Positions 39,485-48,596 are shown, counted from the stretch's first letter. The stretch: DNA of 64,000 nucleotides from Cupriavidus nantongensis (GCF_001598055.1 NZ_CP014845.1:868001-932000), one strand, 5' to 3'. Numbers and translations are program-made. The notes: a model not told the origin generated them from the sequence alone.

Positions 39485-41218
39485 TTACGGTGCTTGCGTC
39501 TGTGCCGGCTGTCCGGGCAGGGCGAAATTGGCGACCGCCACGCGCCGGCGGTCTGCGGCGATCTTGTGCATCGGCACGCCGCGCGCGGCCAGCGCGGCGT
39601 AGGTCTGCGGCGCCATGATCGCCACCGCGCGCTGGCCGTCCTGCCAGCGCGCGAGGAACTGGTCGACGCTCGGGATCCACTTCTGCGGTTCCTGCCGGAT
39701 GCCGAATTCGAGTTCGTCCGGATGCTCGACCAGGATCGTGGTGCGGCGCAGGTAGAACGGCAGCGTGTGGTCCAGCAGCCGCACGCTGTACAGCGGCATG
39801 TCGGGCGCCAGCACGGCATTGATCGCGGGCACCAGGTCCGCGCCGGAGCTCGGCCGGCCCATCACCTCGTGGGCGCGCAGTCCGACCGTGGCGCAGACGA
39901 ACATGGCCAGCGCGTACGCCACCACGCTGGGGAACACCCCGCGCGTGCGTAGCAGCCGGCGGGCCAGCAACGCGCCGCCCAGCATCACGGCAAAGGCGAG
40001 GGCGAGCCATTGCGCGAATTCACGATACACCGCATTGGGCGTGCCCGGCTTTTCCATCATGCCGACGAACGGGATCGCGATCAGCCCGATCACGCCGAGC
40101 GCAACCATGGCATTGACCTGCCAGCGCCACGCGCGTTCCGTGGTGGTATCCAGCGCCACGCCGGCAAGCAGCGCCAGCGCCGGGAAGACCGGCACGATAT
40201 AGCCTGGCAGCTTGGAGCCGGACAGGCTGAAGAAAACGAAGATCGCCACCGCCCACAGGCCGGCCAGCAGCGCCGGCTGGAACGGGCGCGGCGCATTGCC
40301 GCGCGCCACCCCGGCGCGTTCGCGCACCGCCTGCCACATCTGCGGCACCAGGCCCAGCCAGGGCAGGAAGCCGCCCAGCAGCAGCGGCACGAAGAACCAG
40401 AGCGCGCCCTCGCGGTGGTGCACGTTGGAGGTGTAGCGCTGCCAGTGCTCGTGGATAAAGAAAAAGCGCAGGAACTCCGGGTTGCGTTCAGCCATCAGCC
40501 AGAACCACGGCACCGTGACCGCCAGCAGCACCGCGATGCCGGCCAGCAGATGCAGGCGGCCCCACAGCTTCCAGTCGCGCGTCGCCAGCGTATAGACCAC
40601 CAGCACCAGCCCGGGCAAGGCCAGTCCGACCAGTCCCTTGACCAGCACCGCCACCCCCATCGCCGCCCAGCACGCCAGCATCCAGTTGCGTCGCACGGCC
40701 GGCGTGGCCGCCGGATGCTGGGCCAGCAGCATGCAGGCGAGCACGCAGGCCATGGCCCCGGACAGCGTCATGTCGAGCGAATTGAAGTGCCCGGCGACAT
40801 TCCACATCGGCGCCGACACCAGCACCAGCCCGGTCAGCATCGCCACGCGGCAGCCGTACCAGCGCGCCGCGGCCAGCATCGACACGCCGATGCCCAGCAT
40901 GCCGGACAACGCCACGCACAGCCGCGCCTGCCAGTCGCCGACCCCGAACAGGGTGTAGGCCAGCGCCGTCACCCACATGTGGAAGGGCGGCTTCTCGAAA
41001 TACTTGAGTTCGTGGTAGCGGATCGTGACCCAGTCGCCGGTGGCGACCATCTCGCGGGCAATCTCGGCGTAGCGGCCTTCATCGGAGCGCAGCAGGTGGC
41101 GCATGTCCAGGGTACCGAACCAGACCAGCAGGATCAGCAGGCCAACCAGCATGGCGGTACTTGCGGTGGCTCCGATGGACGGCGCGGCGGCAAACCGCGA
41201 GGTCGATGAACTACGCAT
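39485..41218 (-). CDS. arnT: ArnT lipid A 4-amino-arabinose transferase
   Basis: GT-C glycosyltransferase of 577 residues. About twelve TM helices in the first ~430 residues and a periplasmic C-terminal domain. Transfers Ara4N to lipid A phosphates in the periplasm, lowering affinity for polymyxin and cationic peptides. The first loop has the catalytic RSDEGRYAEIAREM and KYFEKPPFHMW motifs. ATG 41218 follows a strong AGGAGA. First gene of the minus-strand arn operon, so the promoter lies in 41219-41675. Confidence 0.93.
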   Translation of the reverse strand: MRSSSTSRFAAAPSIGATASTAMLVGLLILLVWFGTLDMRHLLRSDEGRYAEIAREMVATGDWVTIRYHELKYFEKPPFHMWVTALAYTLFGVGDWQARLCVALSGMLGIGVSMLAAARWYGCRVAMLTGLVLVSAPMWNVAGHFNSLDMTLSGAMACVLACMLLAQHPAATPAVRRNWMLACWAAMGVAVLVKGLVGLALPGLVLVVYTLATRDWKLWGRLHLLAGIAVLLAVTVPWFWLMAERNPEFLRFFFIHEHWQRYTSNVHHREGALWFFVPLLLGGFLPWLGLVPQMWQAVRERAGVARGNAPRPFQPALLAGLWAVAIFVFFSLSGSKLPGYIVPVFPALALLAGVALDTTTERAWRWQVNAMVALGVIGLIAIPFVGMMEKPGTPNAVYREFAQWLALAFAVMLGGALLARRLLRTRGVFPSVVAYALAMFVCATVGLRAHEVMGRPSSGADLVPAINAVLAPDMPLYSVRLLDHTLPFYLRRTTILVEHPDELEFGIRQEPQKWIPSVDQFLARWQDGQRAVAIMAPQTYAALAARGVPMHKIAADRRRVAVANFALPGQPAQTQAP

Positions 41219-41675
41219 GGATCTCCTGGAAAAGCGCGGCGGACCGGGGCTCGGGCGACGCGCCATGACGGCGAAGCCATCACAACGCAGAGCCGGGCCT
41301 GGCGGTGCACAAGGCGCGGAAACATCCGCGCGGGCGCGCTGCTGGCACACCGTGACCGCCAGGCGCCGTAGACGCCACAACCGCTGGGATACGCGAGGCG
41401 CGCAATGGTAGCACGGCGGCCACGTCACTCCGGACGGATTGGGCGAGTGCCGCCAGCGCCGTTTGCGCGACAGATGCGGTGTATAAAGCATACGCGGCCA
41501 GCAGAACGCCCCGATCGTGCCCGGCAGCCACGTCGGCATGTCCGTTAGACCGTCGCGGGCGTGAAATGAGCAGTTACACGCGCAACAAAAACGCGATAAT
41601 TCCGATGTCACGCAGTCAGATATCAACGGGACCGGCGCTGACTTCGGTGGCGGAAAAATCCAGACGGGGATCGAT
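41219..41675. other. 457-bp divergent spacer upstream of arnT
   Basis: No supported gene. It must hold the arn promoter (minus) and the promoter of the exported-protein gene (plus). On the plus strand TTACAC (41574-41579) and GATAAT (41595-41600) are 15 bp apart; TATAAA occurs at 41482-41487. I see no clear PmrA- or PhoP-type direct repeat and no regulator gene nearby. Confidence 0.4.
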
Positions 41676-42572
41676 GTGAAGACAGAGCTTCAGCAATTCC
41701 GGCAGGCCGGCCTGGTGGCGTGCGCGGCGCTGTTGACGGCGCTCTCCGCGCCCGCCGGTGCGCAGGGCATGGCGGTCCTGCCCGGCACCGGCGGCATCGC
41801 CCAGGCCGCGGCCAGCCAGGCGCAGGCCGCCGCCGCGGCAGTGCTGTGCAATGCGCCGTGGTTCCGCTCCGGCTCGCATGTGCAGATGGAAGGCGACGGC
41901 GTGATGCCGATGTCGATCCGCATGACCCTGCGCGATGTCAAGCGCAGCCCGACCGGATGCCGCGCCCAGCTCGAGGTCAATTCCAAGTCGGCGCTGTCCG
42001 CGCTGATGGGGCCGCCGGTGATCACCAACCAGGTCCACGAGGTGGTGATCGAGCGCAGTGCGCCCGAGGCGCAGACCAGCATCGAAAGCCAGCGGGCCGT
42101 CATCAACGCGCGCGCACGCTACGCCCGCATGTACGGCGAGGCAGCGTTCCGCGGCAAGGGAGTGTTCAACTACGCCGGCCTGGACCTGCGCGAAGGCACC
42201 ACGCTGGAGGGCGAAGTGTTCCGTTCCAGCGTCTCGCTGAAGGTCTATCCGCTGGGCTCCGATGAAGCGGTCAGCACCATGGACGCGCAGCGGGCCACCA
42301 TCCATATCGGGTCGCGCCACGTGGGCAGGCTGCAGATGATCGACACCCTGATGGGCCGCAAGGAATGCCAGCCGATTTCGTACGACAAGCGCACCTCGCT
42401 GGGGCCGCTGATGATCGGTGGCGAGCTGGTGCAGGTCGAGCCCACCGTGATGCACGTCACCGACTGGTACTGCCCGGCCGAGGCCTTCGTGCTGCGCACC
42501 GAGGTGCGCCAGGATGACAAGGTGCAGCGTGTCGATGTGACCGCGCTGGAGCTCGATACTCAGGCGCCGTAG
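41676..42572 (+). CDS. Exported hypothetical protein
   Basis: 298 residues, GTG start at 41676 supported by GGGGA before it. Signal peptide to about residue 29 (cleavage at GAQG). The mature protein is rich in beta-strand patterns and has four Cys (LCNAPWF, TGCRAQL, KECQPI, WYCPAE) that may form disulfides. I recognise no family. It is followed by a strong terminator, so it is monocistronic. A periplasmic or outer-membrane-associated location is likely. Confidence 0.7.
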   Translation: MKTELQQFRQAGLVACAALLTALSAPAGAQGMAVLPGTGGIAQAAASQAQAAAAAVLCNAPWFRSGSHVQMEGDGVMPMSIRMTLRDVKRSPTGCRAQLEVNSKSALSALMGPPVITNQVHEVVIERSAPEAQTSIESQRAVINARARYARMYGEAAFRGKGVFNYAGLDLREGTTLEGEVFRSSVSLKVYPLGSDEAVSTMDAQRATIHIGSRHVGRLQMIDTLMGRKECQPISYDKRTSLGPLMIGGELVQVEPTVMHVTDWYCPAEAFVLRTEVRQDDKVQRVDVTALELDTQAP

Positions 42573-42608
42573 CCCGCGCCATCGCCACCTCGCCCGCGAG
42601 GGCACAAA

Positions 42609-42630
42609 AAAACCCGCCGCGGCGGGTTTT
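42609..42630. terminator. Rho-independent terminator, bidirectional
   Basis: Perfect 22-bp palindrome made of AAAACCCGCCG and its complement CGGCGGGTTTT, with A and T tracts at either end. It lies between the convergent exported-protein gene (plus) and repeat-protein gene (minus), so it can serve both. Confidence 0.85.
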
Positions 42631-42654
42631 CCTGTATCCGTAAGCAGCCGTGGT

Positions 42655-42978
42655 TCAGCTGGCAGCCGGAGCGGGGGTGGCTTTCTTCTTGCTGCTCTTG
42701 TTGTTCTTTTTCTTGGTGCCTTGCTTGGCCGGCTTCTTGTCGGCGGCAGGGGCGGACGGGTCGGCCAGGTCGGTGCGGGTGCTCTTGTTCGCGCCCTGGC
42801 TGTACGGATCGAACTTGTCGCCGGCCTTGGCGCCCTGGCTGTACGGGTCGAACTTCTCGCCCGACTTGGCACCCTGGGAATACGGATCGAACTGCTGCTT
42901 GCCGCCGGTCTGTGCCTGCACGGCCAGCGAAGCGGCGCCAAGGCAGAGTGCGATCGCGGTCGCGACGAACTTGTTCAT
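42655..42978 (-). CDS. Small exported protein with DPYSQGA repeats and Lys-rich tail
   Basis: 107 residues. Signal peptide 1-22 (cleavage after AVQA). Three near-perfect repeats of FDPYSQGAK-x-G-x-K (residues ~30-68), then an acidic-Pro stretch and a strongly basic tail (KKKNNKSSKKKATPAPAAS). The ATG follows a strong AGGAGA. No lipobox or Cys. Shares its plan with the protein at 27088-27363. Function unknown; the basic tail could bind an anionic surface or nucleic acid. Confidence 0.78.
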   Translation of the reverse strand: MNKFVATAIALCLGAASLAVQAQTGGKQQFDPYSQGAKSGEKFDPYSQGAKAGDKFDPYSQGANKSTRTDLADPSAPAADKKPAKQGTKKKNNKSSKKKATPAPAAS

Positions 42979-43163
42979 GGTTTCTCCTGAGATATGCCGC
43001 CGTCGGCGGTCGTGTTTATGGCCTGCCCTGTACCGGGATGGCTCGGGCCAGTGTCGCCAACATCATTCACGACTGTCAACTTGGGGCTTGCCCGGCACCA
43101 CAACCTCATGGAAACCCTGAATTGCGGCGCCAGCGCGATTGCGCATGGCGCCGCCGGCGCGAC

Positions 43164-44093
43164 TTATTCGGTGACCGCGTCGGACGGATGTTTCCAGGCC
43201 GCGCGCACCTCGCCCGAAGGCGCCAGCGCCAGGTTGATGCCGCGGCTGCCGATGGGCTGCTGGAACCAGCGCTGCTGCAGCGCCGTGACCTCGGGGCCGG
43301 CGAAGGTGGTCGCCAGGGTCTGGTCGACCAGGCGCTTCCATTCCGTATCGGCCTTGGACAGCATCAGCGCGTTCTGCTCGACCGACAGCGCCGGGCCGAC
43401 GATGACGAATTGCGAAGGATCCTTGGCGCGCGCGCGCAGTCCGGCCAGCAGCACGTCGTCCATCACGAAGGCCTGGGCGCGGCCCGACTCCAGCAGCAGG
43501 AACGATTCGCCGTGGTCCTTGGCGTAAACGTCGTGATAGCCGTACTGGCCCTTGAAGCGGCGCACGTGGCGGTCGCCGGTCGAGCCTGCGCTGGTGACCA
43601 CGGTCTTGCCACGCAGGTCCGCGAACGAGCGGATGCCCGAGTCCGCCCGCACCAGCATGCGCACCGTCGACACATAGTGCGAGACGCTGAACGCAACCTG
43701 CTTCTGGCGCTCGAGCGAGTTGGTGTTGGGGGCGCAATCGAGGTCGACCAGCCCGTTCACCACCGCCGGAATGCGGTTCTGCGGCGTCAGCGGCATCCAG
43801 CGCACCTTCAGGTCCTTCAGCCCCAGCTTCTGGCGCGCCGCCTCGGCCGCGCGCAGGCACAGGTCGACGGCATAGCCGGCCGGCTGGCCCTTGTCGTCGG
43901 CAAACGAGAACGGCAGCGCCGATTCACGGTAGCCCAGCACGATGGTGCCGGCGTCGCGGATCTTGTCGAGCACCGGACTCTGGGCGCTTGCCGCGGCCGG
44001 GGCCAGCATGGCGGCGGCGCCGGCGGCAAGCAGGATTGCCGCGAGCGGGCGGCGGGCGCGGGAAAGGCGGGTGGTAAGGGCAAAGGCAGACAT
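43164..44093 (-). CDS. Amino-acid ABC transporter substrate-binding protein, GltI-like
   Basis: Periplasmic binding protein of 309 residues (SBP_bac_3). Signal peptide to ~38 (cleavage at ASAQS). Then TIVLGYRESALPFSFADDKG, GYAVDLCLRAAEA, the hinge LDCAPNTNSLERQKQVAFS and TVVTSAGSTGDRH, typical of glutamate/aspartate binders. No permease or ATPase gene is nearby, so it is an orphan that would have to use a transporter encoded elsewhere. Ligand inferred only from family resemblance. Confidence 0.85.
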   Translation of the reverse strand: MSAFALTTRLSRARRPLAAILLAAGAAAMLAPAAASAQSPVLDKIRDAGTIVLGYRESALPFSFADDKGQPAGYAVDLCLRAAEAARQKLGLKDLKVRWMPLTPQNRIPAVVNGLVDLDCAPNTNSLERQKQVAFSVSHYVSTVRMLVRADSGIRSFADLRGKTVVTSAGSTGDRHVRRFKGQYGYHDVYAKDHGESFLLLESGRAQAFVMDDVLLAGLRARAKDPSQFVIVGPALSVEQNALMLSKADTEWKRLVDQTLATTFAGPEVTALQQRWFQQPIGSRGINLALAPSGEVRAAWKHPSDAVTE

Positions 44094-44331
44094 GCGGGGG
44101 AAACCGGGATAACAGCCGGTAATGCGGCAAAGGCGCTAGGGTATACCCCCGGTCGGGGCGCGGTGAAGGACATTCTGGTCATAAGCAAATTCCGCGGCCG
44201 CGCCGCGACGCCAGAACTGGGACCGCCGATGCCGCGCGCGCATGCGGCGCCGGCATGGCTGGCCGACGCATTGCTCATGGCGAGGCCCGGCGCCGCCCAA
44301 CACAATGAAAAGGCCCTAACCGGAGCCTTTC

Positions 44332-44619
44332 ATGTCACGCACTTTTTCCCTGGAAGCGGAATGCCTCGGCCTGCGGCTGCGCGCGGGCACGGAAGTGGTC
44401 TGTCGCGGCGGCAACCTGTGGCTGACCTTCGAGGTGCCGGGCCGGCCATCGCCCGATGTGTTGCTGGCGCCGGGCGAGTGCCATCGGCTGCAGGCAGACG
44501 CGGAGGTGTTCGTCGCGGCCCTGCACGGCGCGGGCCCGGCGCTGTGCCGGATCGACGCGCCGCCGCGCCGGGCCGGGCAGCGGCGGTTCAGCTGGCTGCG
44601 GGGCGCGCGGGCATCTTGA
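44332..44619 (+). CDS. DUF2917 family protein
   Basis: 95 residues, soluble. Beta-rich core with LGLRLRAGTEVVCRGGNLWL then LLAPGECHRLQADAEVFVAAL, the same arrangement as the DUF2917 protein at 2844-3176, ending in an Arg-rich tail. Unknown function. Its last 32 bp overlap the 3' end of the convergent LysR gene. Confidence 0.68.
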   Translation: MSRTFSLEAECLGLRLRAGTEVVCRGGNLWLTFEVPGRPSPDVLLAPGECHRLQADAEVFVAALHGAGPALCRIDAPPRRAGQRRFSWLRGARAS

Positions 44620-45520
44620 CCGTCTGCGCGGCTTCCTGGCAGATCCACTGCGCCACGCGTTTGACGTCGGCCCGCGGCTGCGCGGCGGCCTGGATCAGCC
44701 AGTAGGCGTTCGGGCTTGGCGGGGCCTGCCGCGCGGTCGGGACCAGCGCCAGCTGGCCGCCGTCGACCAGCGGCCGCACCAGTTCCAGCCGCCCCAGCGC
44801 GATCCCTTGCCCTGCCAGCGCCGCCTGGATGACTTGGTCATACTGGTTGAAGCGCAGCATGCCGCGCTGGCTGGCCTGGCGCAGGTCGCGCGCGGCCAGC
44901 CAGCTGCGCCACTGCAGCCACGGGCGCGGATCGTCGAACTCCAGCAGCGGCAGCTGCAGCAGCGCATCGCTGTGCGGCGCGAGCGCGGCCAGCAGCGACG
45001 GATGCGCGATCGGGGCGATATGCTCGCCGAACAGGCGCACGGCATCGGGCGGCGCCGCGGCGTCGCGGCAATAGCGCACCGCGAGGTCGATCCCTTCTTC
45101 ACGCAGGTCGCTGATGCGGTTGCTGGCCGACAGCCGCACATCCAGGTGCGGGTGGGCCTTCTGCAGGCTGCCCAGCCGCGGCAGCAGCCACAGGCCGGTC
45201 ACGCCGATGCTGGCGGTGACGGTGACCGGCTGCCGGCCCTCGCCGCGGCGCACCTCGGCCACCACGTCCTGGAGCTGCTGCAGCGCGCTGTCGGCGCTGC
45301 GGAACAGGCGCTCGCCCTCGGCGGTGAAGGCGACGCCGCGATGCTTGCGCACGAACAGCTGCACCTTCAGCTGCGCCTCCAGCGCATGGATCTGGCGGCT
45401 TACCGCCGACTGGGTCAGGCACAGGTCGTCCGCCGCCTGCGTAATGCTCATGCGCCGGCCGACGGCGACGAAGCCCTTGAGCAGATCGAGCGAGAACAGG
45501 CGAACCAGCGGGGTGGACAT
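44588..45520 (-). CDS. LysR-family transcriptional regulator, GcvA-like
   Basis: 310 residues. HTH at ~10-65 (MSITQAADDLCLTQSAVSRQI), effector domain with IGVTGLWLLPRLGSLQKAHP and FNQYDQVIQAALAGQGIALG, a GcvA-type signature. It is divergent from the MFS transporter gene (171 bp) and a 23-bp perfect palindrome lies between them. The stop region overlaps the convergent DUF2917 gene. ATG 45520 is the first codon that gives a normal LysR start. Ligand unknown, probably the MFS substrate. Confidence 0.87.
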   Translation of the reverse strand: MSTPLVRLFSLDLLKGFVAVGRRMSITQAADDLCLTQSAVSRQIHALEAQLKVQLFVRKHRGVAFTAEGERLFRSADSALQQLQDVVAEVRRGEGRQPVTVTASIGVTGLWLLPRLGSLQKAHPHLDVRLSASNRISDLREEGIDLAVRYCRDAAAPPDAVRLFGEHIAPIAHPSLLAALAPHSDALLQLPLLEFDDPRPWLQWRSWLAARDLRQASQRGMLRFNQYDQVIQAALAGQGIALGRLELVRPLVDGGQLALVPTARQAPPSPNAYWLIQAAAQPRADVKRVAQWICQEAAQTVKMPARPAAS

Positions 45521-45575
45521 GCGGTGAGCTCCGGGCAGACGCGCGAGCTTCATTACAGCACGATCCGGCAGGCTT

Positions 45576-45598
45576 TTGCCATGCGCGTCACGCATGGC
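45576..45598. promoter_or_regulatory. Palindromic operator between lysR and the MFS gene
   Basis: Perfect inverted repeat TGCCATGCG-N5-CGCATGGCA. It is about 55 bp upstream of the lysR start and 94 bp upstream of the MFS start, a standard location for a LysR site. Identity of the protein that binds it is inferred from position. Confidence 0.6.
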
Positions 45599-45691
45599 AG
45601 AGCGACCGAAAGATCGGTTGAAGCCAGGCCTGCCGTCGCTTGCAATAGAGCCATCGCGCCTGCGGGCGACATCGATCGACAAGGGGCTGCC

Positions 45692-46960
45692 ATGACCATC
45701 CACCTGCCACGCTCGTGCACTTCCGGCGCCACGCCCTGGTGGCGGCAACTGTGGGTGCTGGTGCTGGCCGGGGGCGTGTTGATGGGCATGGCGCTGGGCG
45801 CGCGCCATGTGCAGGGGCTGTTCATGCTGCCCATCATTGCCGAGCGCGGCTGGACCCGCGAGACCTTCGCCTTCGCCATGGCGGTGCAGAACCTGGCGTG
45901 GGGGCTGGCGCAGCCGTTCACCGGCATGCTGGCCGACCGCTACGGCTCGTGGAAGGTGATGGCGGGCGGGCTGGCGCTGTATGCCGCGGGGCTGTATGGG
46001 ATGACGCAGGCGCATACGTCGACGGCACTGGTGTGGTCGGCGGGACTGTGCCTCGGCGTGGCCTTGTCCGGCACCACCTTCGGCGTGGTCTACGGCGCGC
46101 TCAGCCGGATGACCGGGGCCGCGCAGCGCAGCCGCGCGCTGGGGCTGGCCGGCGCCGTTGGCGGCATCGCCCAGTTTGCGCTGGTGCCGGGCGTCCAGGC
46201 GCTGCTGGTCAGTACCGGGTGGGTGGCCGCGCTGCTGTTGCTTGCCGTGGCGATGGCCGTGCTGGTGCCGCTGGCGCTGCCGTTCCAGGACCGCGGCGCG
46301 GCGGCAGCGCCGGATCACCGCGCGCCGGATGCGGCCGCGGGCCAGCCGTTGCGCGCCGCCGTGCGCGAGGCCTTCGGCCATTCGGGCTTCTGGCTGCTCA
46401 ACCTGGGCTTTCTTGCGTGCGGCTTCCAGCTGGCCTTTATCGCCAGCCATTTGCCGGCCTACCTGCTGGACCGCGGCATGCGTGCGGCCGACGGCATGGC
46501 GGCCCTCGCCATCATCGCGCTGGCCAACGTGGCCGGCGTCTATCTGTGCGGGCTGCTGGGCGGGCGTCACAGCAAGAAGTACCTGCTCGCCGGCATTTAC
46601 CTCGCGCGCACCGCGGCGATGGCGCTGTTTCTGCTGCTGCCGCTGAGCCCGGCGACGCTGTACGCCTTCAGTGCGGCGATGGGGTTGCTGTGGCTGGGCA
46701 CGGTGCCGCTGACCAACGGCATCCTGGCCCAGGTGTTCGGCGTGCGCTATCTCGCCACGCTGTTCGGCTTCGTGTTCCTGGGCCATCAGCTCGGCTCCTT
46801 CCTGGGGGTGTGGCTGGGCGGGCTGGTGTTCGAGCTGACGCGCTCGTACGACGCGGTCTGGTACGGCGCCATGGCGCTGGGCATCGTCGCCGCGGCGCTG
46901 CATTCGCCGATCGACGATCGCCAGATCGTCCGCAGCGGACTGACGGCGGCGCGGCCATGA
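45692..46960 (+). CDS. MFS transporter
   Basis: Inner-membrane major facilitator of 422 residues with about twelve TM helices. The loop 2-3 motif is GMLADRYGSWKVM; TM1 begins near residue 22. It resembles monocarboxylate/oxalate-formate-type carriers. Start ATG 45692 follows AAGGGG. A 48-residue gene overlaps its stop as ATGA. Substrate unknown; regulation by the divergent LysR protein is likely. Confidence 0.85.
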   Translation: MTIHLPRSCTSGATPWWRQLWVLVLAGGVLMGMALGARHVQGLFMLPIIAERGWTRETFAFAMAVQNLAWGLAQPFTGMLADRYGSWKVMAGGLALYAAGLYGMTQAHTSTALVWSAGLCLGVALSGTTFGVVYGALSRMTGAAQRSRALGLAGAVGGIAQFALVPGVQALLVSTGWVAALLLLAVAMAVLVPLALPFQDRGAAAAPDHRAPDAAAGQPLRAAVREAFGHSGFWLLNLGFLACGFQLAFIASHLPAYLLDRGMRAADGMAALAIIALANVAGVYLCGLLGGRHSKKYLLAGIYLARTAAMALFLLLPLSPATLYAFSAAMGLLWLGTVPLTNGILAQVFGVRYLATLFGFVFLGHQLGSFLGVWLGGLVFELTRSYDAVWYGAMALGIVAAALHSPIDDRQIVRSGLTAARP

Positions 46961-47103
46961 AGCCCGCCAGGTCAGGTATGCGCGCGCTGGGGCCGTGGCT
47001 GTCGGGACTCGGCCTCGCCGCGTCGTGCGCGTTGGCCCTGGCAGGGTGGCTGGACCCTTCCTATGCCCAGGCATGGATAGCGCTGATGGCGCTGTGCCAA
47101 TAG
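46957..47103 (+). CDS. 48-residue membrane peptide coupled to the MFS gene
   Basis: Begins at the ATGA overlap with the MFS stop. Sequence is short and hydrophobic: a basic start MKPARSGMRALG, one TM segment at ~12-31 (GLGLAASCALALAGWL) and a second hydrophobic patch AWIALMAL. No family recognised. The coupled start and composition support a real small protein that could associate with the transporter. Confidence 0.5.
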   Translation: MKPARSGMRALGPWLSGLGLAASCALALAGWLDPSYAQAWIALMALCQ

Positions 47104-47264
47104 CGCCAACCTGCTGGCGCTGGGGCAGCGCAGCGGCTGTCGGGCCGGCAACAAGCGCGGCCACTGTGTAACCAATCCGCAGAATGTAGGCATTGCGCCA
47201 CATTAGATGGCCACGCAGCGGGTAGAATCGCGCCTTCCGTGCCCTTTGCATCCTCCCTATAACA

Positions 47265-48389
47265 ATGAGCCCCCGCCCGTCGCGCCTGCCGTGCATCGAC
47301 GCCCTCAAAGCCGTCAGTTCGCAACTGATCGTCCTGCACCACCTCGCCTTTTATGGACCGATGTCCGACGCCGCCTACCAACTGGCGCCAGGGCTGGTGG
47401 ACTGGCTCTATGACTACGCCCGCATCGCGGTGCAGGTGTTCCTGGTGGTCAGCGGCTTCCTGGCGGCGCGCAGCCTGGCGCCCGACGGACGGCTGGAGAT
47501 CCGCCAGCACCCGCTGTCGCTGCTGTGGCGCCGCTACCAGAAACTGGTGGTGCCGTTTGCCGCGGCGATCCTGCTCAGCATTGCCGGCGCCGCCGTGGCG
47601 CGGCACTGGATGACGCATGACTCGATCCCGGCGTCGCCTACGCTGGGCCAGCTGCTCGCGCACCTGACGCTGCTCCATGACATCGTCGATGTCGACGCGT
47701 TGTCGGCCGGGGCCTGGTACGTGGCCATCGACCTGCAGTTGTTCGCGCTGCTGCTGGGCACGCTGTGGGCCGCACGCGCGGTGTCGCGCGGCAGGGCGCC
47801 CGCGGGGGTGGCGGTCAGCATCGGCCTGGTGGCGCTGGCGGCCGGGGCGTCGCTGTTCTGGTTCAACCGCGATGCCGCGTGGGATATCTGGGCGGTGTAC
47901 TTCTTCGGAGCCTATGGCATGGGCACGCTGGCCTACTGGGCGTCCGCCCCCGGCCGCCCGCTGCTGCCGCTGGCGCTGCTCGGCGCGGTCGCGCTGGGCG
48001 CGCTGGTGCTGGACTTCCGTTTGCGCATTGCCGTGGCGCTGGCCACCGCGCTGCTGCTGGCGCTGGCGCGCCGCGGCGAATGGCTGGAACGCTGGCCGCG
48101 GGCGCGCGTGGTGGGGTACTTCGGGCGCATCTCCTATTCCGTGTTCCTGGTTCATTTCCCGGTGTGCCTGGTGGTCAACGCGCTGATGTCGCAGCTGGCG
48201 CCGGGGCAGCCGGTGCTGAACGCGCTCGGCATGGCCGCGGCCTGGATGCTGAGCAATGTGGCGGGTGCCGTGTTCTACCGCTTCGTCGAAAGCGCGCAGC
48301 CGTTCGCGGCACTGCGGGCGTCGCTGGGCGGCCGCCAGGACGCGGCAGGCGGCTCCGGCCCGGGCTCGGCCAGCCGCCCGACCATGTAA
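47265..48389 (+). CDS. Acyltransferase family 3 membrane protein
   Basis: 374 residues, about ten TM helices, OafA/OatA/NodX superfamily. N-terminal RLPCIDALKAVSSQLIVLHH carries the conserved His for acyl transfer; the late GRISYSVFLVHFP motif is typical. Such proteins O-acetylate surface sugars or peptidoglycan. It lacks the C-terminal SGNH domain. The ATG at 47265 has no clear ribosome site, so the exact start is uncertain. No glycan gene is adjacent. Confidence 0.82.
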   Translation: MSPRPSRLPCIDALKAVSSQLIVLHHLAFYGPMSDAAYQLAPGLVDWLYDYARIAVQVFLVVSGFLAARSLAPDGRLEIRQHPLSLLWRRYQKLVVPFAAAILLSIAGAAVARHWMTHDSIPASPTLGQLLAHLTLLHDIVDVDALSAGAWYVAIDLQLFALLLGTLWAARAVSRGRAPAGVAVSIGLVALAAGASLFWFNRDAAWDIWAVYFFGAYGMGTLAYWASAPGRPLLPLALLGAVALGALVLDFRLRIAVALATALLLALARRGEWLERWPRARVVGYFGRISYSVFLVHFPVCLVVNALMSQLAPGQPVLNALGMAAAWMLSNVAGAVFYRFVESAQPFAALRASLGGRQDAAGGSGPGSASRPTM

Positions 48390-48596
48390 CCCTTGCAACC
48401 ATCGCCGCACGCCGTACGCGGAGCGCGCTTGCGTTACGCGGACGCGCGCGGCATCCGGGTGGTGCATGCAAGCCGCCGGCGTGGTGCCTTCGGCACGCCG
48501 GGCGTGCAAGGCACTGCCACGGACTTGCGTTGGACGCCACACACACAGGCGCAACACTGGCGTAAACGGGCATTGGGGGATGGCATAAAGGTTGCC

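Noticed and set aside
44588..47308. 906-codon minus-strand frame
   Set aside because: The N-terminal ~595 codons lie antisense to the MFS gene; LysR features begin at 45520.
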